NCBI GenBank assembly: GCA_030272155.1
Contig: CP126204.1
Span: 1,789,501-1,853,500, forward strand
Direction of reading: 5' to 3'
DNA length: 64,000 nt
Source: Tetradesmus obliquus
Lineage: Eukaryota > Chlorophyta > Chlorophyceae > Sphaeropleales > Scenedesmaceae
The notes under the pieces are model-generated. The model was not told where the DNA came from and searched no databases. It saw nothing but the letters and a program-made list of their open reading frames with translations. The position numbers were made by a program, and so were the translations under genes. This document shows positions 11,501 to 22,085 of this stretch, in pieces. Positions within the stretch are counted from its first letter, which is position 1, and each line of letters begins with the position of its first letter.

Positions 11501-12673
11501 CGCTGCGCCCGATCTTCTGGGTGTTGATCTTGTGTGATTTTTGCAGGGTGAACGAGCTGGTGTTGCTGGAGATCAAGATCAACGGCGAAACCGCCTCCGC
11601 GCCCACCCCTGCTGCTGCTCTCCACCCTCAAGCCCCCTGCGCAAAGTTCTCGCGCCGAACCTGATGTTCTTGGTGTGAACTCTCTGTACGCAGGGTGAAC
11701 GAGCTGGTGCTGCTGGAGATCAAGATCAATGGCGAGCCTGCGGAGCCGCTCAGCGTGATCTGCCACCGCGACCACGCGTACCGCACCGGCAAGGCGCTGT
11801 GCGCCAAACTGAAGGAGCTCATCCCGCGGCAGATGTTCCGCGTGCCCATCCAGGTGGGTGCGGTGCTGCAGTCATTTGCATGGTTTTAGGGTTTGGCAGT
11901 TCTGCAGGTTTTGTGTCAAGCTCAAAGAGCTCATCCCACGGCAGATGTTCCGCGTGCCCAACCAGGTGGGTGCGGTGCTGCAGTCATTTGCGTGGTCTTA
12001 AGGTTTGGCTGTTCTGCAGGTTTTGCGTCAAGCTCAAAGAGCTCATTGCGCAGCAGATGTTCCGCGTGCCCATCCAGGCAGGTACAGCGCATGCACCAGT
12101 TTGTTGTGATTTACTCGATTTTAGTCGAAGTTACTTGTACTGTCAGCGATTGACGCCCTGCAGGGCGTGCGCCAAGCTCAAGGAGCTGCATGCTTGGCAG
12201 ATGCTGTGCGCACCCAGCACAACCACAGCGAAACCACCGCAAACATCCACGCTGCTCGTTCGCTGGTTGTCTCCACCGCAGGCGTGCATTGGGGCCAAGG
12301 TCATTGCGAGCGAGGCCACCGCCGTACCGCAAGGACGTGCTGGCCGGTTGTGACGGCGGCAATGCCGCTGCCCAGCAACCACACACATCAACCGCAAACA
12401 ATGTGCCGCTGCTTAGCGGGTAACCTGAGCGTGTGTGTGCTTTGCTTGAGATTGCAGGCGTGCATTGGGGCCAAGGTCATTGCCAGCGAGGCCATCGCGC
12501 CGTACCGCAAGGACGTGCTGGCCAAGTGCTACGGCGGCGACATCAGCCGCAAGAAAAAGCTGCTGCAGAAGCAGGCTGACGGCAAGAAGCGCATGAAGCA
12601 GCTGGGCAAGGTGGAGGTGCCTCAGGCAGCATTCATGGCCGTGCTCAAGATCAACCAGGACAGCGACTCGTAG
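2203..12673 (+). CDS. LEPA: Chloroplast elongation factor 4 (LepA)
   Basis: LepA/EF4 is a ribosome-binding GTPase that remodels stalled or mistranslocated ribosomes; this copy should act in the plastid. Exons: 2203-2469, 3578-3694, 4486-4572, 5093-5155, 5588-5735, 6222-6376, 6859-7032, 7929-8114, 8722-8853, 10101-10353, 10756-10876, 11694-11853, 12458-12673. All junctions are GT/AG and in phase, giving 692 residues, close to plant chloroplast LepA. Residues 1 to about 85 are rich in Ala/Ser/Arg and look like a transit peptide. G motifs: AHIDHGKS (K108), GITIK, DTPGH, NKID, SAK. Then the LepA-specific [42 protein letters not shown] and the C-terminal [12 protein letters not shown]. Eleven or more exon ends are duplicated nearby (separate entries). 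I chose ATG 2203 because it opens the transit-like exon; upstream in-frame starts are not ATG. Confidence 0.95.
3356..3577 (+). repeat. Two copies of LepA exon 2 start with acceptor
   Basis: Copies start at 3356 and 3468, each after a cag acceptor, and the working exon starts at 3578 (spacing 112 and 110). Each carries about 35-39 nt of exon (VPVDRIRN) and then runs into shared intron sequence with atgtttggcgtgtctgctg. The second copy has lost one base in AACTTCTGC, which shifts its frame. Confidence 0.9.
3793..3840 (+). repeat. Copy of LepA exon 2 end with donor
   Basis: About 41 nt resembling the end of exon 2 (CTGCTGCT..GTGATG) followed by gtgagag, as at the working donor 3695. The copy has a single-base loss and reads out of frame. 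It lies in a CAG-rich intron (3695-4485) that also holds poly-CAG tracts at about 3720-3748, 3867-3890, 3905-3930 and 3945-3972. Confidence 0.75.
4957..5064 (+). repeat. 12-bp tandem repeat in LepA intron 3
   Basis: Nine units of CTCTCAGCTGTT (the last with one change) end 28 bp before the acceptor of exon 4. The array is pyrimidine-rich and may serve as, or have expanded from, the polypyrimidine tract. Confidence 0.9.
5819..5879 (+). repeat. Near-perfect copy of LepA exon 5 end
   Basis: Sixty-one bases match 5675-5735 with three differences (ATT/ATC, CCG/CCC, TTG/CTG). All three are synonymous, and the donor gtgggc is kept. The surrounding intron (5880-6090) is a degenerate GGTGGGCTGG-type G-rich repeat. 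Confidence 0.9.
6436..6686 (+). repeat. Copies of LepA exon 6 end and exon 7 start
   Basis: At 6436-6457 about 20 nt repeat the end of exon 6 (PPPKxTxK then gtgc). At 6622-6684 the start of exon 7 is repeated after its own cag acceptor; it encodes the same residues as 6859 onward except Cys for Arg in YRGVV. Confidence 0.85.
7157..7281 (+). repeat. Copy of LepA exon 7 end with donor
   Basis: This 125-nt copy of the end of exon 7 has the donor gtgagcg. Differences from the working exon are nearly all synonymous (GTA/GTG, GCT/GCC, AAA/AAG, GTG/GTC, ACC/ACT, ACC/ACG); one changes Tyr to Cys in GKEYTLDE. Confidence 0.9.
7309..7928 (+). repeat. 124-bp tandem array of LepA exon 8 start plus intron
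   Basis: Copies of the first ~72 nt of exon 8 ([19 protein letters not shown]), each preceded by a cag acceptor, start at 7309, 7433, 7557, 7681 and 7805. The working exon starts at 7929, so the period is exactly 124 bp throughout. The intron part (ttcaccaaaa...ccccatccccatgtg) repeats too. The 7309 copy is the most diverged (one base lost in GGCAAGTGG). None of the five has a donor after the exon part. Confidence 0.95.
8203..8410 (+). repeat. Two copies of LepA exon 8 end with donor
   Basis: Copies of the exon end ([19 protein letters not shown]) run to donors gtgcggcg at 8274 and 8401; the working donor is at 8115. The first copy is 72 nt and nearly identical; the second has Arg for Gly in CGLF. 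Confidence 0.9.
8509..8721 (+). repeat. Two broken copies of LepA exon 9 start
   Basis: Copies begin after cag acceptors at about 8509 and 8604. The first reaches an in-frame stop after about 8 codons. The second lacks the RxA segment and ends in TTTTAATCC in place of TTTGAGCCC, giving a stop. The working exon starts at 8722. Confidence 0.85.
8854..9950 (+). repeat. Eight copies of LepA exon 9 end in the following intron
   Basis: The 36-nt exon end ([12 protein letters not shown]) followed by gtgaggggtgtagggttt recurs with donors near 8983, 9111, 9261, 9389, 9537, 9678, 9817 and 9951. The working donor is at 8854, so units are 128-150 bp. Each unit also carries a shared intron piece (tttggtgccgcggctgtgtagga). 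Copies vary: His to Leu, Glu to Lys, Gly to Gly; some are frameshifted upstream of the conserved end. Confidence 0.95.
10632..11043 (+). repeat. Copies of LepA exon 11 start and end
   Basis: The exon 11 start ([14 protein letters not shown]) is repeated at 10632-10672 after its own acceptor; the working exon starts at 10756. Its end (SMEYKxTGYR) is repeated with donors at 10966 (gtgacg) and 11044 (gtgcgt); the working donor is 10877. Confidence 0.9.
11100..11693 (+). repeat. Graded copies of LepA exon 12 start
   Basis: Clear copies after gcag acceptors start at 11394 and 11547; the working exon starts at 11694 (spacing 153 and 147). Weaker copies of [11 protein letters not shown] are visible near 11250 and 11098. 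Divergence increases with distance from the working exon, as expected for stepwise duplication next to it. Confidence 0.85.
11854..12360 (+). repeat. Copies of LepA exon 12 end and exon 13 start
   Basis: The exon 12 end ([16 protein letters not shown]) recurs near 11917-11964, 12030-12078 and, poorly, 12172-12220. The exon 13 start ([12 protein letters not shown]) recurs at 12282-12360 after a cag acceptor; it has a one-base change of frame and reaches a stop. The working exon 13 starts at 12458. Confidence 0.85.
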
Positions 12674-13140
12674 TAGGTTGGTAGGTCCAGGGCAGCTGGA
12701 GCAGGGAAGCGCAGTCACCTGCAGCGTTTGACGCAGCTCTGCAAGATGGAGGACAGCGACTCATAGTGGGTTGAGAAGCTGCGGGGCAGCTGCAGCGCTG
12801 TCACTTGAAGCAGCAGGTAGCGCTGCAGGGCAGTACAGACAGCGGGAGCGCTTGCGGCAGCTTGGGGCACGCTAGAGGTGCCTCTATGGCTGTGCTCATG
12901 GGCAACGCCGGTAGCTGCTCATGGCAGGTTGCGCTGCAGGGCAGTACAGACAGCGGGAGCGCTTGAGGCAGCTTGGGGCACGCTAGAGGTGCCTCTCAGG
13001 CTGTGCTCAAGAGCAACGCCGGCAGCTGGTCATGGCGGCTTGTGCGCTGCAGGGCAGCTGCAGCAGGGCAGCGCTGACAGCGACTCATAGTTGAGGCAGC
13101 TTGGGGCATGGTGCGGGTGCCTCTATGGCTGTGCTCAACA
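12674..13140 (+). repeat. Copies of LepA terminal exon beyond the stop
   Basis: The 3' flank holds decayed copies of the terminal exon: GACAGCGACTCATAG near 12752 and 13077 (working: GACAGCGACTCGTAG at 12659) and GGTGCCTCTATGGCTGTGCTCA-like segments near 12878, 12985 and 13118 (from [11 protein letters not shown]). They may lie in the 3' UTR. From 13141 to 14006 I see nothing recognisable. Confidence 0.75.
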
Positions 13141-14020
13141 GCAAGAGTTTGGTCAACAACACGGTCAGTAATGCATAGGTTTGCAGCCTGCGCTGCAACT
13201 GCAGGTGCAGGTTGTGGTACCTTCTTTGCAGCAGCATCACGTGCGCTGGCTGGCTGCTGCAGGCGCAGTAAGAGTGTTGTTGATGGAGAGACTGCTGGCT
13301 GGCGGACTTGGTGGTTGCCCGATGAGCCTGTCATTGGCTCAAAATGGGCTGTGTTCTTGTTGGTGTAGCACATAACTCATGCTGTGTCACATAACGGCAA
13401 CACTGCCGGTCCACTGCGCAGCTGCTGCAGCTGTCAGGAAGCTTTGTAGGCAGTGCTGGTTGGCTGGCTGCTGGCCGCGCGCACTGCTGCAGCGCTGCTC
13501 AGTTGCAAAGTTGCAGCCGGGGGCGATGCAGCATGTGCTCAAATGTTCGCTGCCTAAGCACTGTCAAGTTTGTGTTGACAGCGGCATTGCATTTGAGGAC
13601 ATGCAAGCAGCACAGCAGCGCATCTGGGTGTGTGTATTGCCAAACTGTTGCCACACTGCCGCAACGGCCGCATTGCGGCAGCCGTTGGGTGGGGCTGTGC
13701 TAGAGCTGCGTGGTTGGGCAGGGGCTGTGCTAGAGCTGCATGGAGGGGCATCATGTCATGATGCTGGCGGAGTGTGGGCAGCTGCTGACGAAGGGGTTGC
13801 TTGATGCTGTGGCTGCAGCACGCCATGCACTGCCAGTGGCGGAGATTCCCAGGTCTTCGGCAACACTGGAGCCAACTCGGCTGTTTTGAAAACAGTTCTG
13901 CAGCCCTTGTCTGTGCAGAGTGCAGCGCCTAGCCATGTGAGTACACACCATGGTGCATTGTGCTGTGCTCATATGTGCAAACACACTTTGAAGTGTGTTG
14001 ACCTGCAATCATTACAGTGC

Positions 14021-14120
14021 TCCCTCCCCTTCCCCCTTCGCCTGTTCATTCAGCCGCTCCTGTGGGGCGCGGGGCCGATGGCGACGTTGCTATGGCTTAA
14101 ATGGTAACATGATGATGATG
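14021..14120 (+). mobile_element. 5'-truncated LINE copy (100 bp) with target-site duplication
   Basis: The insert is nearly identical to the 3' end of the 23582-24661 element and ends in (ATG)n. It is flanked by 14-bp direct repeats AATCATTACAGTGC at 14007-14020 and 14121-14134. This is the expected product of target-primed reverse transcription with strong 5' truncation. Confidence 0.9.
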
Positions 14121-14774
14121 AATCATTACAGTGCAGCAGCGTGCTTTGGGCATGGTGGGAGTGCAGCAGTGAGCAGTCAGTACATTTTGGGTGCCTTACT
14201 GTGCGCCAACACATATTTCTGCTTTACAAGCGCCTAATTGCAATTCATATGTCAACTGTGTGTTCACAAGAGCAGCGCTAGCCGGCGTGCACATGGTAAC
14301 AGCAACTCTTCACACTAACAGCAGCGACAGCAGCGCCGCTGTCGGTTGTTGGTTGTGCGGCTCTGCTGATGGGTGCAGCAGCAGGCCGCTTGTACGATGC
14401 GATCTGGGCTCTTGTAAAGCGTACAGTGAAGGTCTTTGAGCTGGGCGTAACCCTTCATACACGTGCAGATCCGTTTTTACACCCGCAGGCCCATGTGGCT
14501 CCATGGGGGTGGGGTCGAGGGCCTCAACCTTGCGTGCTTGCACTGCGACAGGCTGTGCCTAAAAGAAAGTTTAGTTTCATGCTGGACGTGAACTGCGGAC
14601 GTTCCAGTCAACGCTGGCTACGACAGGGCGCCTAATGCCGCAGTAACCGGTCTCTTGTCACTGCAACCCACGCTGCCTGATTCGCCTGCCTCTTGTGGCT
14701 GTGAGCCTCCAATGCTGTACAGACTATCAACAACGTAGAAATGATTATTTGGACTGTATGTAGCAGCCAAGCAA

Positions 14775-16485
14775 ATGGAGCAGATGGAGACAGAGCCTGG
14801 GAGTTCCAATGAGGGACCCATACGCTCAAATTATAGAGGTCTTAGCTGGGATAAGAAATATCAAGGTGTGTGATGCAAATCACTGCAGCCAACAAGCTGT
14901 TTGGCTCCTGTACAGCGAATGAGGTCTGGTTCGTGAGCTGAACTGACAGAGCCGCGTGCTGCCGTTTCGCAGGCTGGAGAGTTAGGTATGTCTACTTTAC
15001 AAACGGGCGCGGCGATCGGGTGTTGCGTGGCATCGAGGCCATGGGCGCTCGGTCCCCAACCTATCAGCAGCAGCGGCCCTGGCACCGATCTCTTCCTGAC
15101 AATGGTTTTTTGCTATTGCAGGATTTACTATGCTGGCAAGCAGCGACATGTCGGTGCGTGGCATGCCTTTCTGCTATACGCAGCAAACGTGCAGCGGTGA
15201 AGGCAGCCCGGCTTCAGCCTGCCTACGATCACTCCCCTGGACAGTTTTTGCATATCAGCTTGTTTGGCGCCTGGCAGGTTGCCAAGGCGAGCGGCTTGCA
15301 AAATAGACACGTTTGGGCTCATATCTTACGGTCAGCCAACATGGTCGCACCCATGCTTCAGCCATGTAATACTTTTTTGGACAACCGCTCAAGGTGTTTC
15401 CGTCGGCGTCCTGCTCCCCAGCTTCGCCCAGGCAAACATTGGGTCCCATGCTGCAGTTGACAAGCCAACTCCCTTGTGCTGTCTCCGCACACTGCTCGTC
15501 TTTGCAGGACGCTTTGAAGACGAGGTTTCAGCTGCGAGGGCTTACGATAAGGCTGCAGTATGCCTGTATGGCACGAGTGCCATCACCAACTTTGGGTTGG
15601 AAGCCTGCCTCAACGACCCTACAGAGGTGAGTATGCTGCTGGCACCAGTGCAGCTGATCATGCGGTTGCTGCTACCTTTTGCAGTTGCAGTCTCTGTTTC
15701 AGTCCTGCTGCATGTATGCGCTGCGCAGCCTGCTGGCACTGGCGCTCTCATGCCCCAGCAGCAACACCTCGCCGTTTTGCTCAACCTGCTCACTGCTGTT
15801 GCCAATCTGTCCTGTCCTCCCTGCAGGTCAGTAGCTTCATCATACAAGCCAAAGAAAAGGCGGAGCAGGACCAGCAGGGCCGAGCACAGCAGCAGCACCC
15901 GAGCCAGCAGTACAGGCAAGCTGTTGCAGGAAGCCTCCCAAGCCTGGCGCAAACGCCGCTGCAAAGTGCAGCGGTAATGTCGCCCGGCTACCCGCAGCAG
16001 CAGCTGCAGCAAGTGCAGCAGCATATCCAGCAGCAGCAGCAGCAGCAGTTCTATGTGCCGGTGCTCTCCCCTGACGGCCTGCAGCAGCAGCTGCTAGCGG
16101 CTGGCGGGTTCCCTGTCACTCAGAACGGCGGCCTGTCGATGGCAGATGAGCAAACCCTGCAGCAGCAGCAGCTGCTGCTCTCTGGTGGCAGCGGACGGCA
16201 GCAGCTGCAGCTGCAAATGGATGGCTCTTACATGCTGGTGTCGTCGCCGCTGCCGGCTGCAGACTCTTTGAGCAGCATCAGTGCCATGAACCACTCTCTC
16301 AGCAGTAGCAACAGCACAGCCAGCAGCTTCATGCTCTGCTCCACTCCCTCTGGTCAAACAGTTGTGGTGTGTGTTGCGTCATCTCCAGCGATGCCAGGCA
16401 TGAATGACAGCAGCAGCGCAGACGCGTCGTTCATGCTGCAGCAACAGCAGCAGCAGCAGGCGCAGGTGCAGCAGATGGTGCAGGC

Positions 16486-16523
<38 letters not shown>

Positions 16524-16936
16524 GTCCGCTGCTGCTCGTGAGTGCTACTGGGGAGCCCCTGCAGCTGTCAGTGCAGCCTGAGCTTGTGACCATTGCAGGA
16601 CACCTCTCGGCAGCAGCAGCAGCAGCAGCTCCTGGCAGCAATGAGCTGCTGTCTGTGCCGCCTGGCTTGCAGCAGCAGCAGCAGCTTCAGGGCCTGTCAA
16701 TGCCCTCCTGCAGTGCAGGCTACATCATCTGCCAGGACTGGCAACTGGCTGGCCAGCAGCAGCAGCAGCAGCTGATGGGTTGCAGCAGCACAACGCCAGC
16801 AGCAGCCGCAGCAGCAGGATCTCCGCTGTTGGGTGGTGGCTACATGCCAGCTGCAGCAGCAGGCGCAGGCCCCGGCAGAGTCGGGTCTCTGTGCAGCGTT
16901 GGCAGCGCTGGCATGTCGCTAATGCAGATGCCGTGA
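14775..16936 (+). CDS. AP2-domain transcription factor, poly-Q rich
   Basis: A probable nuclear DNA-binding regulator. Exons: 14775-14865, 14973-14985 (13 nt), 15122-15153, 15508-15626, 15827-16936; all phases agree, giving 454 residues from ATG 14775. The AP2 domain spans about residues 20-75 and is split over four exons: SNYRGLSWDKKYQ, then WRV from the microexon, IYYAGKQRHVG, then RFEDEVSAARAYDKAA and YGTSAITNFG. These fit the YRG and RAYD elements of the family. The long last exon encodes Gln/Ala/Ser-rich, low-complexity sequence typical of activation regions, with poly-Q runs near 16030-16050 and 16485-16521. The start is uncertain: in-frame codons are open back to 14745, and an upstream exon could exist. 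Target genes cannot be inferred. Confidence 0.85.
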
Positions 16937-17146
16937 TGTGCCGCATCTGCCGCTGCTGCGCTAGCACCTAGCAGCGCTGCTGCTGAACCCCACAGTGCCA
17001 GGTCACAGCTCTAGGGACAGCAGGGCAGCACCGCAGCGCTGCAAGACTGCAGCAGCAGCAGCTGCAGCCCATTGTTTGCAGCAGCAGCAATGCAGCTGCA
17101 GCCGCAGATGGCCACGCGCAGCAGCGGTGTGATGGCAGCGATGATG

Positions 17147-17151
17147 TGTAA
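17147..17151 (+). terminator. Candidate poly(A) signal TGTAA for the AP2 gene
   Basis: TGTAA lies 211 bp after the AP2 stop codon. This is the usual poly(A) motif of chlorophycean algae; use here is inferred. Confidence 0.45.
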
Positions 17152-17710
17152 CCGCAGCTGCATAGCAGCGCCACCCGGCTTGCCTGCAGTAGGCTGTGCC
17201 TGTGGCCAGGTCAACAGCCCTACCTCTAGCAACTGCAGCAGCGGCAGCAGGATGCTGGTGGGTGCTGCTGCCGGCTGCAGTGCTGTGGTGATGTCCTGAG
17301 CTGACCTAAACACCCCCTGAGGGTGTGCTGCAGGCAGGGCTTAGGGTTTGCCTGCTGCTTGCTTGCTGAAGTATTGAACTACTGGAGTTCTGGAGTACGG
17401 CTTTGTGCACTGCTTTGTGTGTGTTGATCTGTGTGGCTGGCAGCGGGCAGAGCAATGCATGCTGCAAGGTGTGCATCTAGCTGTGGCAGCAGCCGTAACA
17501 ATGTGGCAACGCTGGCGGCTGGCTGACTGGCCAGCAAACAAGGGCAAATAACGGCAGCTGCTGCAGTGTGTGTGTGGGTGGCCTGCTGTGCCTTGCTACT
17601 GTCTTTGGCTGGCGCAAGCGCAAGCAATGGAGCCGCCAGGAACAACACCTGAAAAGCGTTGTCCAATGTTGCCACATGCAGGCAAGGTGGCGTGTGCGTT
17701 GCTTCACAGC

Positions 17711-17743
<33 letters not shown>

Positions 17744-20700
17744 GCATTGTTTGGGAAAGGCATGCAGAGGGAATGTGGCTGGTGCCAGCGCAGCGAAACC
17801 GCCAGCTGCCTTGGAAAAAAGAACGGGGTTAGGTCTGTGTGGTTTTGGGTTGTGGCGGCTGGGTATGCGGGAAGCTGCAATGTGGTGAGGCGGAGGTGAT
17901 CACCCATGGCTCGTGTGCGAAGCAGCACCGGTGACACGCATTGCATTGCATTGCATTGCATTTGTTACAAGGATTCCAAGGAGGCGGTCATGAGGTTACG
18001 ATAGAGGGGTTACATGGTGTGTTCATGCGGCATACGCCACCACAGACACCTGGTACCGGTCATGAGGTGACAAGGCAGCTGCGGTGCGTGTGTGCAGGGA
18101 TATGCTTTGTGTGCAGGCGCCTTTGGGCTATGCACGCGCATGTCAGGGAGCAAGCGCGGCAGCCGGGTCCCCTGTTCGCATCCTGCCCAATGCGGCAGTT
18201 GTGTGTGATGTGGCTCCGGCACCAGAACTATCCATGCAGCTGCACGAGGCCTGTGCCCTGGCACGGTCGTTACGCGCAGCGCAACAGGGTTTGTCTGAGT
18301 AGGGTTTCATCTGGAGTCCCAGCTGCATCTGCAGCAGCTGCTGTTGCTGGGCCGATGTGCCTGCCACACAGAAGGTGTGCAGCTGCCCCACGCAGCAGCA
18401 GCAGCAAGCCGGATGTTGTGCTGTTGTTGGATGATTAAGGTCTTTTGGCGGACTTCAGCGGTATGTGCATTGTGTGCCGGGGTTTGGGGCAACTTCATTT
18501 TTGTCCGGGGCATGCGTGTTTTGTCTGCAGGAAAGCATGCTGCGGCTGCTGGAGGTTGCTCCAGTGCAGAATGCATGTGCTGCTGCGCACTTGGTGGTTG
18601 ATTAGAGTGTGCAGCAAAGCAGCCTGTGTTGTTGCAAGGGCTTGATTGGGCAGTTCTGGGTATCATGTAGGCGCAGGCCGCCCGGGGTTGTTGGTGGTGG
18701 GCTGCCTAACGTATGTTGGGGTGATCTTTCGTGGATCAGTAGTCGGCAGTACGCCTTCTGGGGGTGTATTGGCAGAGCCTTCTCGCCCCTATGTGTCAGT
18801 CCAGTGGCTGCGCAGTCTGATGCATGTTACACTTCGCTGTGGGACTTACAGCCGCTTGCAGGCTACTGTGCAATGGCAGTGTGCAGCCGCCTGCAGGCTA
18901 CTGTAATATGACAGTGTGCAGCCGCCGGCAGGCTGCTGTGCGGCTGGCTGCCTGCATGCCTGCTGCGTGCCCAGGTACGACCGCTGTCTGATCAGATCTG
19001 GTCTGATCAGTTCAGATCAAATCTGATCAGATCAGATCAGATCTAAGTTCCTGGGGACGCCTGCAGGCCACAGTGCGGGCGGCTGGCTGCATGCCTGCCG
19101 AGTGTGGAAGCAATCAGAACATCTGTGGTGTGCGCCCTGGCTGCTTGCCCCAGCTGCTTTGTCAGAGCTTCTGTTGCTTGCGACAGGTTCCGAGGTTTGC
19201 TGTGTCAGGAAAGCAAAGGAAGATTGGGGTGGGGGTGTCTGAGGCTCTTGTGGTGTTGGCAGCATGCCAGGGTGCGGTTTAGGGGGCTGGCGCGGTGCGC
19301 GGTTCACGCGCCAGCCGTGACGCGTTATGAAAGAAAAGAAAACGGGTGCCGAGTCGGTGGCTGCTGCTGTTGCTGGCATGCGTGTGCCATCCGCTGATTG
19401 GTGTTACAACGGATCTGGGGCGCATGCTGCGGAGCACCTTTTTACTGCCGTGTGCGTGTGTTGTTGTGCGTCTGCGCGTGTGGGTGGGGTTGGTATTTGT
19501 CACAAACTGGGCTGTGTGCGCATGCACTGTGAAGCCTTAACACAGCCGCCGCCGCCGCAGCAGCAGCAGTATGCATGTACAACTCAAAGCACCAGGCCAA
19601 CATGGCTGACTGTTGCAGGCATGCTGCGGGCGGCTGTTCAGCTTGTGTGCATTGTGTTGCATCCTGCAGCACTTGGGGCAGGCCCACGGGCATGTTACTT
19701 TTGTTTTGACTGATGACACATAACGTATGTTGGTTGTTATAACACTGTTTTGGCGCCCAGCAGCTGCGGCTCCCAGCAGCAGCTGTGTGGCGAGTGCGCC
19801 TTTGCAAGAGCTGCTGCGCGTATCAGCAGTACTTCAAACCTACTTGTGTGCTTGTCTGAAGCTGGTGCAGTGCATCAGGCATTGTAGGATGATGTTCATT
19901 TGCAGTGCACGTTGTCACTCAGGCAGCAACCGTGCTGCGCACCACGCAACGTGAAGCTGCTGTTACAGTTGAACCAGTTGAACCACAAGTGCGGGCGTCT
20001 GCGGCTGATTGATGTGCCAGCATCCCACATTCTAAACAGTGCTAGTGTTTCATGTGGTTTCATGGTATCATGGCAGGACGCGCTGCATTTCATTTGCCTG
20101 CGTGCACACACTGCCAGCTGTCTAATTGGCTAGCGCAGAAGCTTGGGGCTTAAGGTTCCTCCCTGATCAGCTGGTAGGTAGGGTGACAGCAGCCCCTGGA
20201 CTGTCATCATGCACGCTGTTGCTCGTTTGCTGGTGTGTGTTTCTGGATCTGGTTTGCTTGTGTGTGTTTCTGGATCTCGTATGGGCTGTGATCAGCGACA
20301 GGCACACTCGTGCGTTGCCCAATCGGAGCTCGTGTGCGATGTTGATTTACTTTGATCGGCACGCGTCTGGTGACAATAACGCTGATGTTTGATTAGCACA
20401 CGCCTGTCATTGGCGATGTGTTATTGGCAGTGCAGCAGAGCGAGAGGCTTTCATCATAACACGTGGAGCAGCTGTGGATGTTGAACTGAAGGTGATGATG
20501 ATGTTGATCATGATGATGATGATCATGATGATGATGGTGATGACCATTATGATCAGGAGTTTTACTCTTGATGCTCTTGATGAAAGGAAGTGTGTTCGAC
20601 AGCAACGCTGTGCCGCATTTGTGCCTGTGCACTGCTCATCGAACAATGCGCCGAGGTTTCCTTTGCGGCGCTTCGTGCGTGGTGGCTTGCAGCAGTACAT

Positions 20701-21720
20701 GCGCTGACGCCTGCCTGCCTGCCGGCCCTTCACGAGCAGCAGCACAGCACGTGCATTTGGGGGAGTTTCGCCGCACCATGCAGCGAGGAGTAATGCAGTT
20801 ATGCAGCTCAGCTGGCCATTCATCCTGAGTTTCAGGTGGGCTGGCTATGGCCCACACTTTGCGTGCCTGCAGTTTGAATACTGTCGTTATGCTGCTGCAG
20901 CAGCAGGGGTTTGGTGCTGCTAAATATCATGCTGCGCAGCATTATCAAAGGCACACAGCGTGGCGGAAAACTTATGAAGGGTGGTGGTGATGTGTGGGTT
21001 GGTTGGCCTTTGTAGTATTATTTGGTATCATTAAGGCATGCAGCGCTTACTGAGCGCCTGGCTGGTATCTTTGCGCAGCGGGGCGCTGCTGCTGCAGCAG
21101 CAGCAGCAGCAAACACAGGCTCGAATCGGCTGGCTGGTTTCTTGGCGCAGCGGTGCGCTGCTGCAGCAGCAGGAGCAGCAGCAGCAAACAGAGGCCCAGA
21201 AGACGCTGCCATGCGCGTGGCTGTGTGTGCGCATGCTCTGTTGTGCATGTGGTTGTATGCACAAGCATTGAGGGGCCTCAGCCTGGCCACGCACGTATGC
21301 CTCACAGTGTCTGCTGCCTCAGGCTTTGCTTGCTGCTGCTCTTCAGCACCGGTGTCTATCTTTGCTGCATTCGTGGTGTCCCGATGGCCTCAAACTAAAG
21401 CACGCGCAGCACGCGCAATGCGCTGCAAGTGCCTCCATGCATTGCATTGCATTCTATTGCTGTCGGGACGCTGCAGCGCGGCGCAGCCTGCTGTGTGTCG
21501 TTCTTGACCATTTCCGCACAATCTTGCAGATGCATCGGATGCGTTAGGTAGCTGCTTGCTTGCCAGCCGTCTGGCAAAATGCCTTAGACGCAGACTGGGC
21601 GATCTTAGCTGTAGGGGCATGCTCTAACTGTGGTTGGTGGCTTGCTTGCTTGCTTGCTTGCTGACTTTGACCGTTTCAGCACTGACTGAATGCATGATGA
21701 GTTGACTGTAGTCCGTGGCG
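17152..21720. other. Gene-poor region, no gene recognised
   Basis: No exon chain with good splice sites and protein resemblance was found. Contents: an (ATTGC)n run at about 17938-17960, a CTG tract near 17711-17742, a GATC-rich palindromic cluster at 18985-19045, and a degenerate ATG/ATC repeat at 20490-20550. Open frames here are short and Cys/Ala-biased, as expected from GC- and CTG-rich DNA. Confidence 0.5.
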
Positions 21721-21721
21721 A

Positions 21722-22085
21722 TGCAGCAGAGTGTGACCTGCAGCAGCACAGTGTGACCTGCAGCAGCACAGTGTGACCTATCTCAACACAGTGTGACGTG
21801 CAGCGCAGTGTGACCTGCATCGGCACAGTGTGACCTGCATCAACACAGTGTGATACAGCACAGTGTGACCTGCATCGGCACAGTGTGACCTGCATCAACA
21901 CCGTGTGACCTGCATCAGCACAGTGTGACCTGCATCAGCACGCCGGGCCAGCCCGCCTGCTGACTTGACCCTTCCAGCTTCGATGGGGATGGGTTTTGAG
22001 TTGCGTGTTGTGAGCAGTGGTAGCGCAGTGTGACCTGCAGCACAGTGTGACCTGCATCAGCAAAGTGTGACCTGCAGCAGCACCC
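21722..22085 (+). repeat. ~20-bp minisatellite CAGTGTGACCTGCATCAGCA
   Basis: About a dozen imperfect units run from 21722 to 21945, with a second block at 22025-22085 after an unrelated 80-bp insert. Variation is mainly CATCAGCA, CAGCAGCA or CATCAACA. Confidence 0.9.

Noticed and set aside
18445..18645. Short Cys-rich ORF resembling a zinc-binding protein
   Set aside because: Cys spacing fits no finger family and TGC codons are common here because of GCTG-type repeats.
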